From: Acidobacteriota bacterium
GTDB taxonomy: Bacteria; Acidobacteriota; Terriglobia; Acidiferrales; UBA7541
Length of the DNA stretch: 64,000 bases
Assembly (NCBI GenBank): GCA_003225295.1
Contig: QHYZ01000046.1
Location: 1 to 64,000 of the forward strand
Direction: 5' to 3'
Shown: in pieces, positions 25,813 through 33,942 of the stretch
Numbering within the stretch: position 1 is the first letter of the stretch
How the letters are laid out: each line of letters begins with the position of its first letter
The notes under the pieces: model-generated
Told to the model about the DNA's origin: nothing
The model's database searches: none
Seen by the model: the letters and a program-made list of their open reading frames with translations, nothing else
Made by a program: the position numbers and the translations under genes

Positions 25813-27267
25813 ATGACAGGTCTCGACGCACTCCGTTCACCTCTGAGCTTTCTCGAGAGCAGGCTCCAAGATATCCCCCACGGCGATGTGCTGGACGCCG
25901 AGGAAGGTTGGTGGAAGAGCGAAGGCGTCGCCATTTCGAACGCAATTGACCGCGCTGGAACGCCCTGGTTGCTGATGTTCAATCGTCCCGGAAAACGCGT
26001 CGATCAGATTCTCTATCCTCGCGAATATCAAGCGATTTTGAGGAGGGGTTACCGATCCGGGGTAGTTTGGCGCGCGCTGGAAGAAAAATCGCTGATCCCC
26101 ACGTACCTGCTGATGTACAACATTTCGTTCCACGACCCTGGGATCTGTTGCCCTTACACCGTGTCGCTCGGCACGGCCGTGTCTCTTGCGAAATATGGCA
26201 GCGCCGCATTGCAGCTTCGCTTTCTGCCTGAACTCTTGCGGAAGGACGATTCCGTGTGGCAGGGCGCCACGTGGATGACGGAGATCAAAGGTGGCTCGGA
26301 TTTGGGCGCCGCTGTCGAGACGATTGCCCGCCCTGCGGGGGATTGCTGGCTGCTGACAGGCGACAAATATTTTGCGAGCAATGCAAGCGCAGAGCTAGCC
26401 GTTGTAGCGGCGCGCCCGGAAGGAGCGGTGGCGGGTGTGCGCGGGCTGGCCTTGTTCCTGGTGCCGCGATACCGCCATGATGGCGAGCTCAACTATTTCA
26501 TTCGGCGGCTGAAGGACAAGATTGCAACTCGTTCTGTTCCTACCGGCGAAGTGGAGCTGAAAGAGAGCGAAGGCTACCTGCTCGGCTCGGCTGAGTCGGG
26601 AATTTATTTGATCCTCGAAGTGTTGAACCTCTCGCGCGTGGCGAACAGCGTAGTGAGCGTCGCGTTGGCACAGCGCGCGATGGCAGATGCGCTTTCCTAC
26701 GCCGAGCAGCGCGCCGCGTTCGGCAAACGGATTCTCGATCATCCGCTGCTTCGTCATCAATTTGAGAATCGGCTGACTGCGCTCCGATCAGCGTTTGCGC
26801 TAGCGTGGGATGCGGTTCAGCTCCTGAACGACGTGTGGATGGAGCGGCTGCCTTACTCCTATCGCTATCATCTGTTTCGGCTGGTGGCACATCTTGCGAA
26901 ATACTGGACGGCCGAGTTTGCGGTGGAAACGGCAAAGTGGGCCATGGAAGTGCACGGCGGGCTGGGCGGACTGGCCGAGTACGGCGCGGAACGCTGGCTT
27001 CGGGAAGCGATGATTCTCGCGATTTGGGAGGGAACGTCACATCGTCAGATACTGGATGGACTGGAAGTGATGGAACGGAAGGGGGCACACAAGATGCTTT
27101 TCCGGAGACTGGCGGAAACCGCCTCCGCTAAGGAACTTCGGGACATGGAATCGGAAGTCGAGCAGCACTTGAAACTTCCACGCGAAGAAAGGGAAGCGCT
27201 CGCCGAACCGCTCTTCCGAAGGCTTGCGATTCTCACAGCCGAAACGCTAGCCCGGAAATCGGGTTAG
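25813..27267 (+). CDS. Acyl-CoA dehydrogenase, AidB-like
   Basis: A 484-residue flavoenzyme. The FAD/substrate-binding middle has WQGATWMTEIKGGSDLGAAVET (the T-E-x-x-G-G-S-D signature), LTGDKYFASNASAELAVVAARP and LALFLVPR. The C-terminal helical domain has LNLSRVANSVVSVALAQRAMADALSYAEQRAAFGK and ends with AMEVHGGLGGLAEYGAERWLREAMILAIWEGTS, where Glu406 in IWEGT is the expected catalytic base. The extended N-terminus and the EIKGGSD context point to the AidB group, whose members act on acyl-CoA or protect against alkylation. Its substrate is not evident. The gene is isolated, with the next gene on the opposite strand; a 6-bp hairpin at 27280-27296 follows it but has no T-run. Confidence 0.85.
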   Translation: MTGLDALRSPLSFLESRLQDIPHGDVLDAEEGWWKSEGVAISNAIDRAGTPWLLMFNRPGKRVDQILYPREYQAILRRGYRSGVVWRALEEKSLIPTYLLMYNISFHDPGICCPYTVSLGTAVSLAKYGSAALQLRFLPELLRKDDSVWQGATWMTEIKGGSDLGAAVETIARPAGDCWLLTGDKYFASNASAELAVVAARPEGAVAGVRGLALFLVPRYRHDGELNYFIRRLKDKIATRSVPTGEVELKESEGYLLGSAESGIYLILEVLNLSRVANSVVSVALAQRAMADALSYAEQRAAFGKRILDHPLLRHQFENRLTALRSAFALAWDAVQLLNDVWMERLPYSYRYHLFRLVAHLAKYWTAEFAVETAKWAMEVHGGLGGLAEYGAERWLREAMILAIWEGTSHRQILDGLEVMERKGAHKMLFRRLAETASAKELRDMESEVEQHLKLPREEREALAEPLFRRLAILTAETLARKSG

Positions 27268-27505
27268 GAGCATGCTGCCGCGCTCTTACCGAGCGCTGAT
27301 GAGGTGAACAAGATCGTGGCTCCCGAGTCGTCCAGCGGCAAGTAACCCACTTCGTCGATCTGTGTTGAGCTCCACATATCGGCTATTGAAGTGTTCAGTA
27401 AAGTGGAGGTGAGGTTTTTTGGCAGCACCAGAGCAATTGCTCCGCCGAATTTCTCACTCGATCGAAACGGCTTAGAAATCGAACCATTGTGTTTACCAAT
27501 CTCAA

Positions 27506-30133
27506 TTATCTCTTGGTGGGTTCTCGTTTCCTGTCTGCGCTGGCAAATTGGATTTCAATCGTGGCGTACGAAGCAGATCCAGCGTTGCTTTTCGGGAAGT
27601 CCAGGACGAGTTCTGTTGTCCGATCATCAGCCTTGAAGAGTCTTGCTCCCTCAACCGTAGCAATCTGTTGCGCGTTCCAAACAAACAGTTTATATCGGCC
27701 GCCAGCAAGCCCCGACACGTTGATCCTCAAACGGTCGCGCGCCGCTGTCCAGGTCTCAGCGAGAATGCGCAAGCCTTGCGAGGCCGCCCCGATTGCCGGC
27801 AGTGTCGAGCAATAACTCAGGCCATAATCATGTTTTGTTCGAATTCTAAGTATGTTTGATCCTCTGGCCACGGCAATCCGGATTATCACGTGTTGGTCTG
27901 TGCCGTTCGATTGGACGCGAAACGGCACCGGCCTACCGTTGAATTCCGCGCCTAGCACTTTCGCGGGCAAGCTCACGGCTGGTTGAAAATCAATGATGCG
28001 AGATGCATCGCCGGATGCTTTCACTTCCAGCGTGATTCCCCCGAGATCTTTCTCGAAGCGCAAATCCAACTTGCTGGACCCGGTTGGTATGTTCCGAATT
28101 CCAAAGAAAGTCCAATCAGCCGGAACGTGCGGAGCAAGAGTAATCGTTCCGGTGGTGGCGTCTGTTGCCAGCCCAAGCAGGCCTCTCACCAACGGGTTTA
28201 CAACCATCGCCGCAGACCAGATCTGGTGCGGCGAGCTCGTCGCCAGCGGCTGATAGTAGTCGCCGGAAAGAACTTCCGTCACGTGTCCGAGCGATCCATC
28301 CAGCGCCAGCAATGCGTTGGCACGCAAATTTGCATACGCCGGAAAGGTCTGGTGATAGCGGTACTCCGCGACCGATGCCCAGCCCGTGAACAGCGGCCAC
28401 ACCGAACCGTAGTGATACCCGCCGCCGCTGAAGAGCGGCGAGCGATTGGAAATGATCCGCATCCCCCAATCCGTCTGGTGCTCCATGTCCGCCAGTTGCT
28501 GGATCATCGGCACTGCATGCGCTTCGTTGGGTATCCCAAACCACATCGGCACGGTGGCCAGCACACTGGGCTCGTCCACCTGGTTGTCGTTCTTGTCCAG
28601 CGCAAACGCGAATCGTTTCTTGTCGGCGATCCAGAAGCTTTCGTTCACCAGCGATTGCTGCTCCTCAAAATTTTTCTCCAACGTCTTGCTCATTTCCTCC
28701 TGGCCGGTCACCCGCGCCAGATTCGAAAGCGCGCGCAACGCCTCCGCTCCCAACCCGCTTTGGTAGAACTCCGTCTTGACGGGCAGCAGCGGCCCGCCTT
28801 CCACCCAGCCGTGCCCCACGCCAAAATTCTGTGGCCGTCCACGTTCATCATAGGTCGATTTCAGAAACGTATAAGCCTTGTGCAGGCTTTCCCACTTCTC
28901 TTTGGCAAACGCCGTGTCGCCGCTCTCGACGACGTAGTCGTTCGCCGCAATGATGTACAGGGGAGTGGCATCGGCGGAAGCGTAGGGATAGGGATAGCCT
29001 TTGAACCAATCCACGAAATTGGCGCCTTGGGAAATTTCGTGCGGGATCTTGCCATCCTCGCGCTGGAACTTAGCGATGAGCTCCAGCGCCGTCCGTGAAT
29101 TCGAAAAATCTCCCTCCGCATTCAGCGCCAGTGAAGTCCAAAACGAATCGCGCCCAAAAAACCAGGCGAACCCCGGTCTTTGCGTTTCTCCTGATCCGCG
29201 GTAACCCGCCACAAGCCCGGTGCCCAGAAAAGGATTCGTCACCATGCCCTGCAACATGCTCACCCGTGACCAATCGTAGGCCCGCTGAAGCTGTGCATCC
29301 GGAAGCTCCACGCTGACAGTTTGCGCGAGAGCGTTGCGGTAATATTCCGCCGATTCCTTCAACAAACCTTCGTAGTCCGCCGCCAGATGGCGATAAGTTT
29401 TCTCTGCCGCTGCTCCCCCTTCCATCGATCCGGCGATGACGATCAGCTTCCTCTCTTTGCCCTTCGTCGTGGCGCCCAGCCGGAACGAGCTTTTCCGCGC
29501 TTCCGTGTAATTCGTCTGATATTCCGGTTGCGCGTCCGCCGCCGTCGGTGAACCGACCATCGCCGCAAATTTGCGTTGCTCCTCGCCAAAATAGAACGCG
29601 CGACGTTCCGCCACCCAATTCAAATACGTCGCGCCCAGGGCCGCCGGCCACTCCAGTTGAAAATCGCGGTGAAATGCCGCTTCGATTTCGAACGGCTGCT
29701 CGGTCTCCACGTCCAGTAGAATGACGGCGCCTTGCTCGCGCACCGGAACAAAAAAAGTCTCCTGCACCGCGAATGTATCCCCGGTATAGGAAATGGTGCT
29801 CGACTCAGGCCGCACTGTAACCGTTCGGGCCAGCGCTTGGGCAGGGAGAACGCGCCCTTCCGTGTGGAATTTCAGCTGGAACTCCCGCAGGATTTTCAGC
29901 GGATACACCCACGCTTCCATCCGTCCGGATTCATCTCCAAGCAATCCGGCGCGCATCCCTGTTATCGGCAGGAATTCCCAGGGCCGCACCGCTCGCGAGA
30001 GCTCCAGCGAATGCAGGGGTTCCTGCGCTCGCGCGGCCCCGGCCAGCACCACAAGAGAAAACACCGTCGCTGGCACGAAGAAGCTGGTCCGTAGGATTCG
30101 CCGCAATGGAAATGCACTCTGCTTGTTTGCCAT
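27506..30133 (-). CDS. Secreted (alpha/alpha)6-barrel glycosidase, GDB1/MGH1-like
   Basis: An 875-residue exported enzyme. Signal peptide (LRTSFFVPATVFSLVVLAGAARAQ), an N-terminal beta-sandwich (about 40-270) with YTGDTFAVQETFFVPV, then an (alpha/alpha)6 barrel (about 300-700) carrying GFAWFFGRDSFWTSLALNAEGDF, KIPHEI, ADATPLYIIAANDYV, FGVGHGWVEGGPLLP and GYHYGSVWPLFTGW. This layout is that of amylo-alpha-1,6-glucosidase/MGH1-type hydrolases; the FGRD-S motif and acidic residues near WVEGG are candidates for the active site. It would trim alpha-linked oligosaccharides in the periplasm or outside. The C-terminus adds a second beta domain. Possible alternatives are trehalase-like or GH15/GH63-like activity. 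Confidence 0.78.
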   Translation of the reverse strand: MANKQSAFPLRRILRTSFFVPATVFSLVVLAGAARAQEPLHSLELSRAVRPWEFLPITGMRAGLLGDESGRMEAWVYPLKILREFQLKFHTEGRVLPAQALARTVTVRPESSTISYTGDTFAVQETFFVPVREQGAVILLDVETEQPFEIEAAFHRDFQLEWPAALGATYLNWVAERRAFYFGEEQRKFAAMVGSPTAADAQPEYQTNYTEARKSSFRLGATTKGKERKLIVIAGSMEGGAAAEKTYRHLAADYEGLLKESAEYYRNALAQTVSVELPDAQLQRAYDWSRVSMLQGMVTNPFLGTGLVAGYRGSGETQRPGFAWFFGRDSFWTSLALNAEGDFSNSRTALELIAKFQREDGKIPHEISQGANFVDWFKGYPYPYASADATPLYIIAANDYVVESGDTAFAKEKWESLHKAYTFLKSTYDERGRPQNFGVGHGWVEGGPLLPVKTEFYQSGLGAEALRALSNLARVTGQEEMSKTLEKNFEEQQSLVNESFWIADKKRFAFALDKNDNQVDEPSVLATVPMWFGIPNEAHAVPMIQQLADMEHQTDWGMRIISNRSPLFSGGGYHYGSVWPLFTGWASVAEYRYHQTFPAYANLRANALLALDGSLGHVTEVLSGDYYQPLATSSPHQIWSAAMVVNPLVRGLLGLATDATTGTITLAPHVPADWTFFGIRNIPTGSSKLDLRFEKDLGGITLEVKASGDASRIIDFQPAVSLPAKVLGAEFNGRPVPFRVQSNGTDQHVIIRIAVARGSNILRIRTKHDYGLSYCSTLPAIGAASQGLRILAETWTAARDRLRINVSGLAGGRYKLFVWNAQQIATVEGARLFKADDRTTELVLDFPKSNAGSASYATIEIQFASADRKREPTKR

Positions 30134-30265
30134 GGTTCGAAAATCTCACTGCGCGCAAGACTCGGAGAATCTCGCCACCCGTCAGCTTGCAAAGCCGATT
30201 GGCCTTACTATAAAGGATGGCGGCAGATTCTAGCATGAGCCAAAGCAGGGAAGGTACCATTCGAT

Positions 30266-32095
30266 TTGTCTTCCTCACGGCGAGCCTTTCTTAAATCGTT
30301 GAGTCGTTCTGCGATTGCATTACCATTGCACAAGATCCTGGCATTCGCTCGGCCAAGCGGGCGGGGCTTCGCATCCTTCTCCGCGCGGGGAGCTTTCAAA
30401 TCGGCCGCCGCATCTAACGATCTGGGGGTCAGCTTCATCGACGTTGCTCGCGAGTCCGGCCTCCATGCCAAAACTGTTTTCGGTGGCGAACACAAAAATA
30501 AATATCTCCTCGAAACCACTGGCTGCGGAGTCGCTTTCTACGATTACGACAACGACGGCTGGCTGGATATTTTTCTCGTGAACGGCTGGCGCCTCGAAGG
30601 CTTTCCCGCCGGGCAAGAACCCTTTTCGCATCTTTTCAAGAATAATCGTGACGGCACCTTCACCGACGTCACCGCCAAAGCCGGTCTGATTCATTCCGGC
30701 TGGGGGCAGGGCGTGTGCATCGGCGACTACGACAACGACGGGTTCGACGATCTCTTCGTCACCTACTTCGGAAAAAATGTTCTCTACCACAACAACGGGA
30801 ACGGCACCTTCACCGACGTTAGCGAAAAATCCGGCGTGGCTGGAAACGGCAAGCGCTGGAACACAGGCTGCGCTTTCGTCGACTACGACCGCGACGGGCA
30901 CGTCGATCTTTTCGTCGCGAATTACATCGATCTCGATTTGAAGACCGCTCCGGTACCCGAGTCCGGCCCGTGTCTGTACAAAGGCGTCATGGTGGCGTGC
31001 GGTCCGCCAGGGCTCAACGGCGGAAAAAATATTTTGTATCACAACAACGGTAACGGCACATTTACGGACGTCAGTGAAACATCCGGCATCCTCAAAGCCA
31101 ATGGCACCTATGGCCTTGGCGTGCTGGCCGCCGATCTCGACAACGACGGATGGCCGGACATTTACGTCGCCAACGATTCCACAGCCAGTGCGCTATACCA
31201 AAACAAGAAAAACGGGACGTTCGTTGACATTGCACTGGAAGCCGGCTGCGCGCTCAGCGCCGACGGCAAGCCGCAAGCCGGCATGGGCATCTCCGCAGCC
31301 GATTATGATCTCGATGGCAATCTCGACCTCGTCAAAACCAATTTTGCTGGCGACACTCCATCGCTCTACCGCAATCTCGGCGGGGCAAGCTTCGAAGACA
31401 CCACGTTTCAGAGCGGTCTTGGCAAGCACACGCAATATCTTGGCTGGGGCTGCGGCTTTTTCGACTTCGACAACGACGGCTGGGCTGACATCCTGATTTG
31501 CAACGGCCACGTCTATCCCGAAGTCGAGCAACTCAAGACGGAGGCAGGCTACCCGCAGCGCAAGCTGCTCTACAAAAATTTGCGCAATGGGCGCTTTGAC
31601 GACGTTTCCTTCGACGGCGGGCCAGGCATCTCCACGCCGGTGGCCGCGCGGGGCTGCGCGTTCGGAGATTTCGACAATGACGGGAACATCGACGTGGTCG
31701 TCAACACGGTCAACGATTTTCCGCAATTGCTGCGGTGCGATTCACGCACCGGAAACAATTGGATCAAAATCAAGACCATCGGCACAAAATCGAATCGCAG
31801 CGGCATCGGTGCGCGTGTGAAGTGCATCACGCATCTGCCCGACGAAAAAAAACTTCATCCGCAGATCGATGAAGTGCGCAGCGGCGGCGGCTATTTTTCG
31901 CAGAATGATTTGCGCGTGCATTTCGGGATTGGCAAAGCGGAGAAAGTGGAGCTGCTGGAGATACGCTGGCCCAGCGGCCTGGTAGAAACTTTGAAGGACA
32001 TCAAATCGAATCAGGTAATCTACGTCAAAGAGGGCGAAGGCATCGTGCGCATGATGCCGTTCGACCCGCAAAAGCCTAACAAGACCGCAAAGTGA
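30266..32095 (+). CDS. FG-GAP repeat/ASPIC-UnbV (CRTAC1-like) secreted protein
   Basis: A 609-residue exported protein. It starts at TTG 30266 with a Tat-like signal (SSSRRAFLKSLSRSAIALPL). Multiple FG-GAP/VCBS calcium-binding blades follow: FYDYDNDGWLDIFLVNG, IGDYDNDGFDDLFVTYFG, FVDYDRDGHVDLFVANYID, AADLDNDGWPDIYVANDS and FGDFDNDGNIDVVVN, with intervening NNGNGTFTDVSE motifs. The C-terminus is an ASPIC/UnbV domain (NWIKIKTIGTKSNRSGIGA, QIDEVRSGGGYFSQNDLRVHFGIG, EIRWPSGLVETL). The fold is a seven-bladed beta-propeller of integrin type. AAGG lies 11 bases before the TTG. A paralogue is found at 36578-38338. Function is unknown; calcium-dependent adhesion or carbohydrate binding is likely. Confidence 0.85.
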   Translation: MSSSRRAFLKSLSRSAIALPLHKILAFARPSGRGFASFSARGAFKSAAASNDLGVSFIDVARESGLHAKTVFGGEHKNKYLLETTGCGVAFYDYDNDGWLDIFLVNGWRLEGFPAGQEPFSHLFKNNRDGTFTDVTAKAGLIHSGWGQGVCIGDYDNDGFDDLFVTYFGKNVLYHNNGNGTFTDVSEKSGVAGNGKRWNTGCAFVDYDRDGHVDLFVANYIDLDLKTAPVPESGPCLYKGVMVACGPPGLNGGKNILYHNNGNGTFTDVSETSGILKANGTYGLGVLAADLDNDGWPDIYVANDSTASALYQNKKNGTFVDIALEAGCALSADGKPQAGMGISAADYDLDGNLDLVKTNFAGDTPSLYRNLGGASFEDTTFQSGLGKHTQYLGWGCGFFDFDNDGWADILICNGHVYPEVEQLKTEAGYPQRKLLYKNLRNGRFDDVSFDGGPGISTPVAARGCAFGDFDNDGNIDVVVNTVNDFPQLLRCDSRTGNNWIKIKTIGTKSNRSGIGARVKCITHLPDEKKLHPQIDEVRSGGGYFSQNDLRVHFGIGKAEKVELLEIRWPSGLVETLKDIKSNQVIYVKEGEGIVRMMPFDPQKPNKTAK

Positions 32096-32108
32096 GGAGT
32101 CGCTGATC

Positions 32109-33113
32109 ATGCATATAAAGCCCAAGCTTCTCATGGTGCTGTTGCTCCTCGCTGGCTCGTTCGCTTTCGCAGCGCCGGTGACGGATCTTCCCTTCTTGGC
32201 CTGGAAGCGGGCATCCCCTGAGCCCATTCTTTCTCCTCAAGGCGCGGCTTGGGAATCCGCCGGCACTTTCAATCCTGCGGTCACGTTCTTTCGAGCTAAG
32301 GATGCCAAGAAACAAGATGTGGGCAAATTCGTCATGCTCTACCGCGCGCAGGACACCGCAGGTACTTCGCATCTTGGCTATGCCGAGAGTACCGATGGGA
32401 TTCACTTCACGCGTAGACCGCAGCCGGTCCTCTCGCCAGAGGCGGACTACGAAAAAGACGGCGGTGTCGAAGATCCGCGCCTGCAGAACTTCGGCGACAT
32501 CTACTACCTCACCTACACCGGGTACAACAAACAAGACGCTCAGCTTTGCCTCGCCACGTCGCACGACCTGATCCATTGGGAGCGCCAGGGAGTGATCCTT
32601 CCCGCCTACCAAGGAAACTGGAACAAAGGTTGGACGAAGTCCGGCGCTATCGTGCCCGAAAAGATCGACGGCAAGTATTGGATGTACTGGCTCGGCACCG
32701 CTGCGGACAAGACTGACCAGATGGGGCTTTCCTACTCCAACGATGTGCATCACTGGACCGAAGCAACAGAAACTCCGGTCCTCCCGCGCAGGCCGGGAAA
32801 ATTTGATTCGCGCGTTGTCGAGCCCGGCCCTCCGCCGATCCTCACTCCGCGCGGTATCGTGCTCATCTACAACGGCGCCGATGACCAGCTCGTCTATCGC
32901 GCCGGCGTCGCCGTTTTCGACCGCCGCGATCCCCGCAAACTCATCTGGCGTTCCAACGAGCCCATCTTCGCCCCGGAACAAGAATGGGAAAAAGTCGGCC
33001 AAGTCCCCAATGTCGTCTTTGTCGAAGGTCTGGTTCACAAGGACGATCGCTACTTCTTCTACTACGGCGCCGCCGACAAGTACGTGGGAGTAGCGCAAGC
33101 ACCCGCGAAATGA
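32109..33113 (+). CDS. Secreted GH130-like glycoside hydrolase/phosphorylase
   Basis: A 334-residue exported five-bladed beta-propeller enzyme. Signal peptide (LLMVLLLLAGSFAFAA). Core motifs: TFNPAVTFF, YRAQDTAGTSHLGYAES, GGVEDPRLQNFGDIYYLTYTGYN, KSGAIVPEKIDGKYWMYWLG, VVEPGPPPILTPRGIVLIYNGA and FVEGLVHKDDRYFFYYGAADKYVGVA. The EDPR motif with its Asp and the final YGAAD are typical of GH130 enzymes that cleave or phosphorolyse beta-mannosides. Most GH130 enzymes are cytosolic; the signal peptide implies a periplasmic hydrolase. It follows the CRTAC1-like gene by 13 bases and is probably co-transcribed. GH43 is an alternative. Confidence 0.8.
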   Translation: MHIKPKLLMVLLLLAGSFAFAAPVTDLPFLAWKRASPEPILSPQGAAWESAGTFNPAVTFFRAKDAKKQDVGKFVMLYRAQDTAGTSHLGYAESTDGIHFTRRPQPVLSPEADYEKDGGVEDPRLQNFGDIYYLTYTGYNKQDAQLCLATSHDLIHWERQGVILPAYQGNWNKGWTKSGAIVPEKIDGKYWMYWLGTAADKTDQMGLSYSNDVHHWTEATETPVLPRRPGKFDSRVVEPGPPPILTPRGIVLIYNGADDQLVYRAGVAVFDRRDPRKLIWRSNEPIFAPEQEWEKVGQVPNVVFVEGLVHKDDRYFFYYGAADKYVGVAQAPAK

Positions 33114-33315
33114 GAAAGCGCTGCGATCCGCAGGGCGCAGATGCGTCGGAATGCATGCCGCCTGGCCGGGGAAGTATCCACCGGGCTCTCGACCCCCACA
33201 GAAAGCCGGGATCTTTGGTCTAATTGGTTAACACTGACCGTGAGACCAGTAGACTCCTCAGAAGGGACCTGACTAAATTAGTTCGTAGTCCAGATTGGTT
33301 ACCTAAGGATCCCCC

Positions 33316-33819
33316 ATGAACCTCGGAGTTGCCAAAGAGACTGCCACGGGCACAGCTGAGCTCGATGCTATGGCGGAGTTCAGGGAAGGCGTCAAGCTCC
33401 TCAGGAACGAATACCCCCAACAGGCGATGGTAAGATTGCGCCGGGCGTTCGAATGTGACAAACATAACCCCTACTACCTCTCGTTTCTGGGATTGTCGAT
33501 CGCTCGCGCCCAACAGCTGTGGGAACAAGCGGCAGAGCTTTGCGAGATGGCGGTTCAACTGAAACCCGCAGAGATCCAGTTCCACCTGAATGTGGGAGAG
33601 GTGTATGCATTGGCGGGGCGACGCGAGAAGGCGTTGGATAAGCTTGACGACGCTCTGGAATTATTCGGCGAAGATGCGCGACTAAGGCAGGCTCACAGCA
33701 AAGTGGAGAAGCGCCGCAATCCCCTAGTGCCTTTTATCGGGCGCGAGCATTTCGTGAATCGCGAACTCGGCAGATTGAGGCATCGCACACTGAAACGGCT
33801 GGGAATAAGCGGCATCTGA
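33316..33819 (+). CDS. TPR-containing protein
   Basis: A 167-residue soluble protein built from three to four TPR helix pairs: MAEFREGVKLLRNEYPQQAMVRLRRAFE, PYYLSFLGLSIARAQQLWEQAAELCEMAVQ and FHLNVGEVYALAGRREKALDKLDDALELF. It lacks a signal peptide and ends in a basic LRHRTLKRLG tail. AAGGA lies about 7 bases before ATG 33316. Likely a protein-interaction adaptor; the partner is unknown. It is separated from the GH130 gene by about 200 empty bases and convergent with the TolB-like regulator. Confidence 0.72.
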   Translation: MNLGVAKETATGTAELDAMAEFREGVKLLRNEYPQQAMVRLRRAFECDKHNPYYLSFLGLSIARAQQLWEQAAELCEMAVQLKPAEIQFHLNVGEVYALAGRREKALDKLDDALELFGEDARLRQAHSKVEKRRNPLVPFIGREHFVNRELGRLRHRTLKRLGISGI

Positions 33820-33942
33820 GATGTTTCGATAGTTCAGATCAGGCGTTCGAGCAGGTCTCCGCGCCAACCACCACTCTTGTTTAATCGCCCCACCGTGAAT
33901 TTTGAAAATTGTATCCTCGCCGCGTTCCGCTGCGTGAAGAGG

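Noticed and set aside
27280-27296. 6-bp hairpin after the acyl-CoA dehydrogenase as an intrinsic terminator
   Set aside because: The stem GCGCTC/GAGCGC is short and is not followed by a T-run, so I do not call it.
27983-29098. Plus-strand open frame (371 codons) opposite the GDB1-like glycosidase
   Set aside because: Antisense to conserved barrel motifs of a real enzyme; composition is His/Arg/Pro-rich and unlike a protein.
32076-33098. Minus-strand open frame (340 codons) opposite the GH130-like gene
   Set aside because: It covers the entire GH130-like gene, which has a signal peptide and family motifs; the antisense reading has none.
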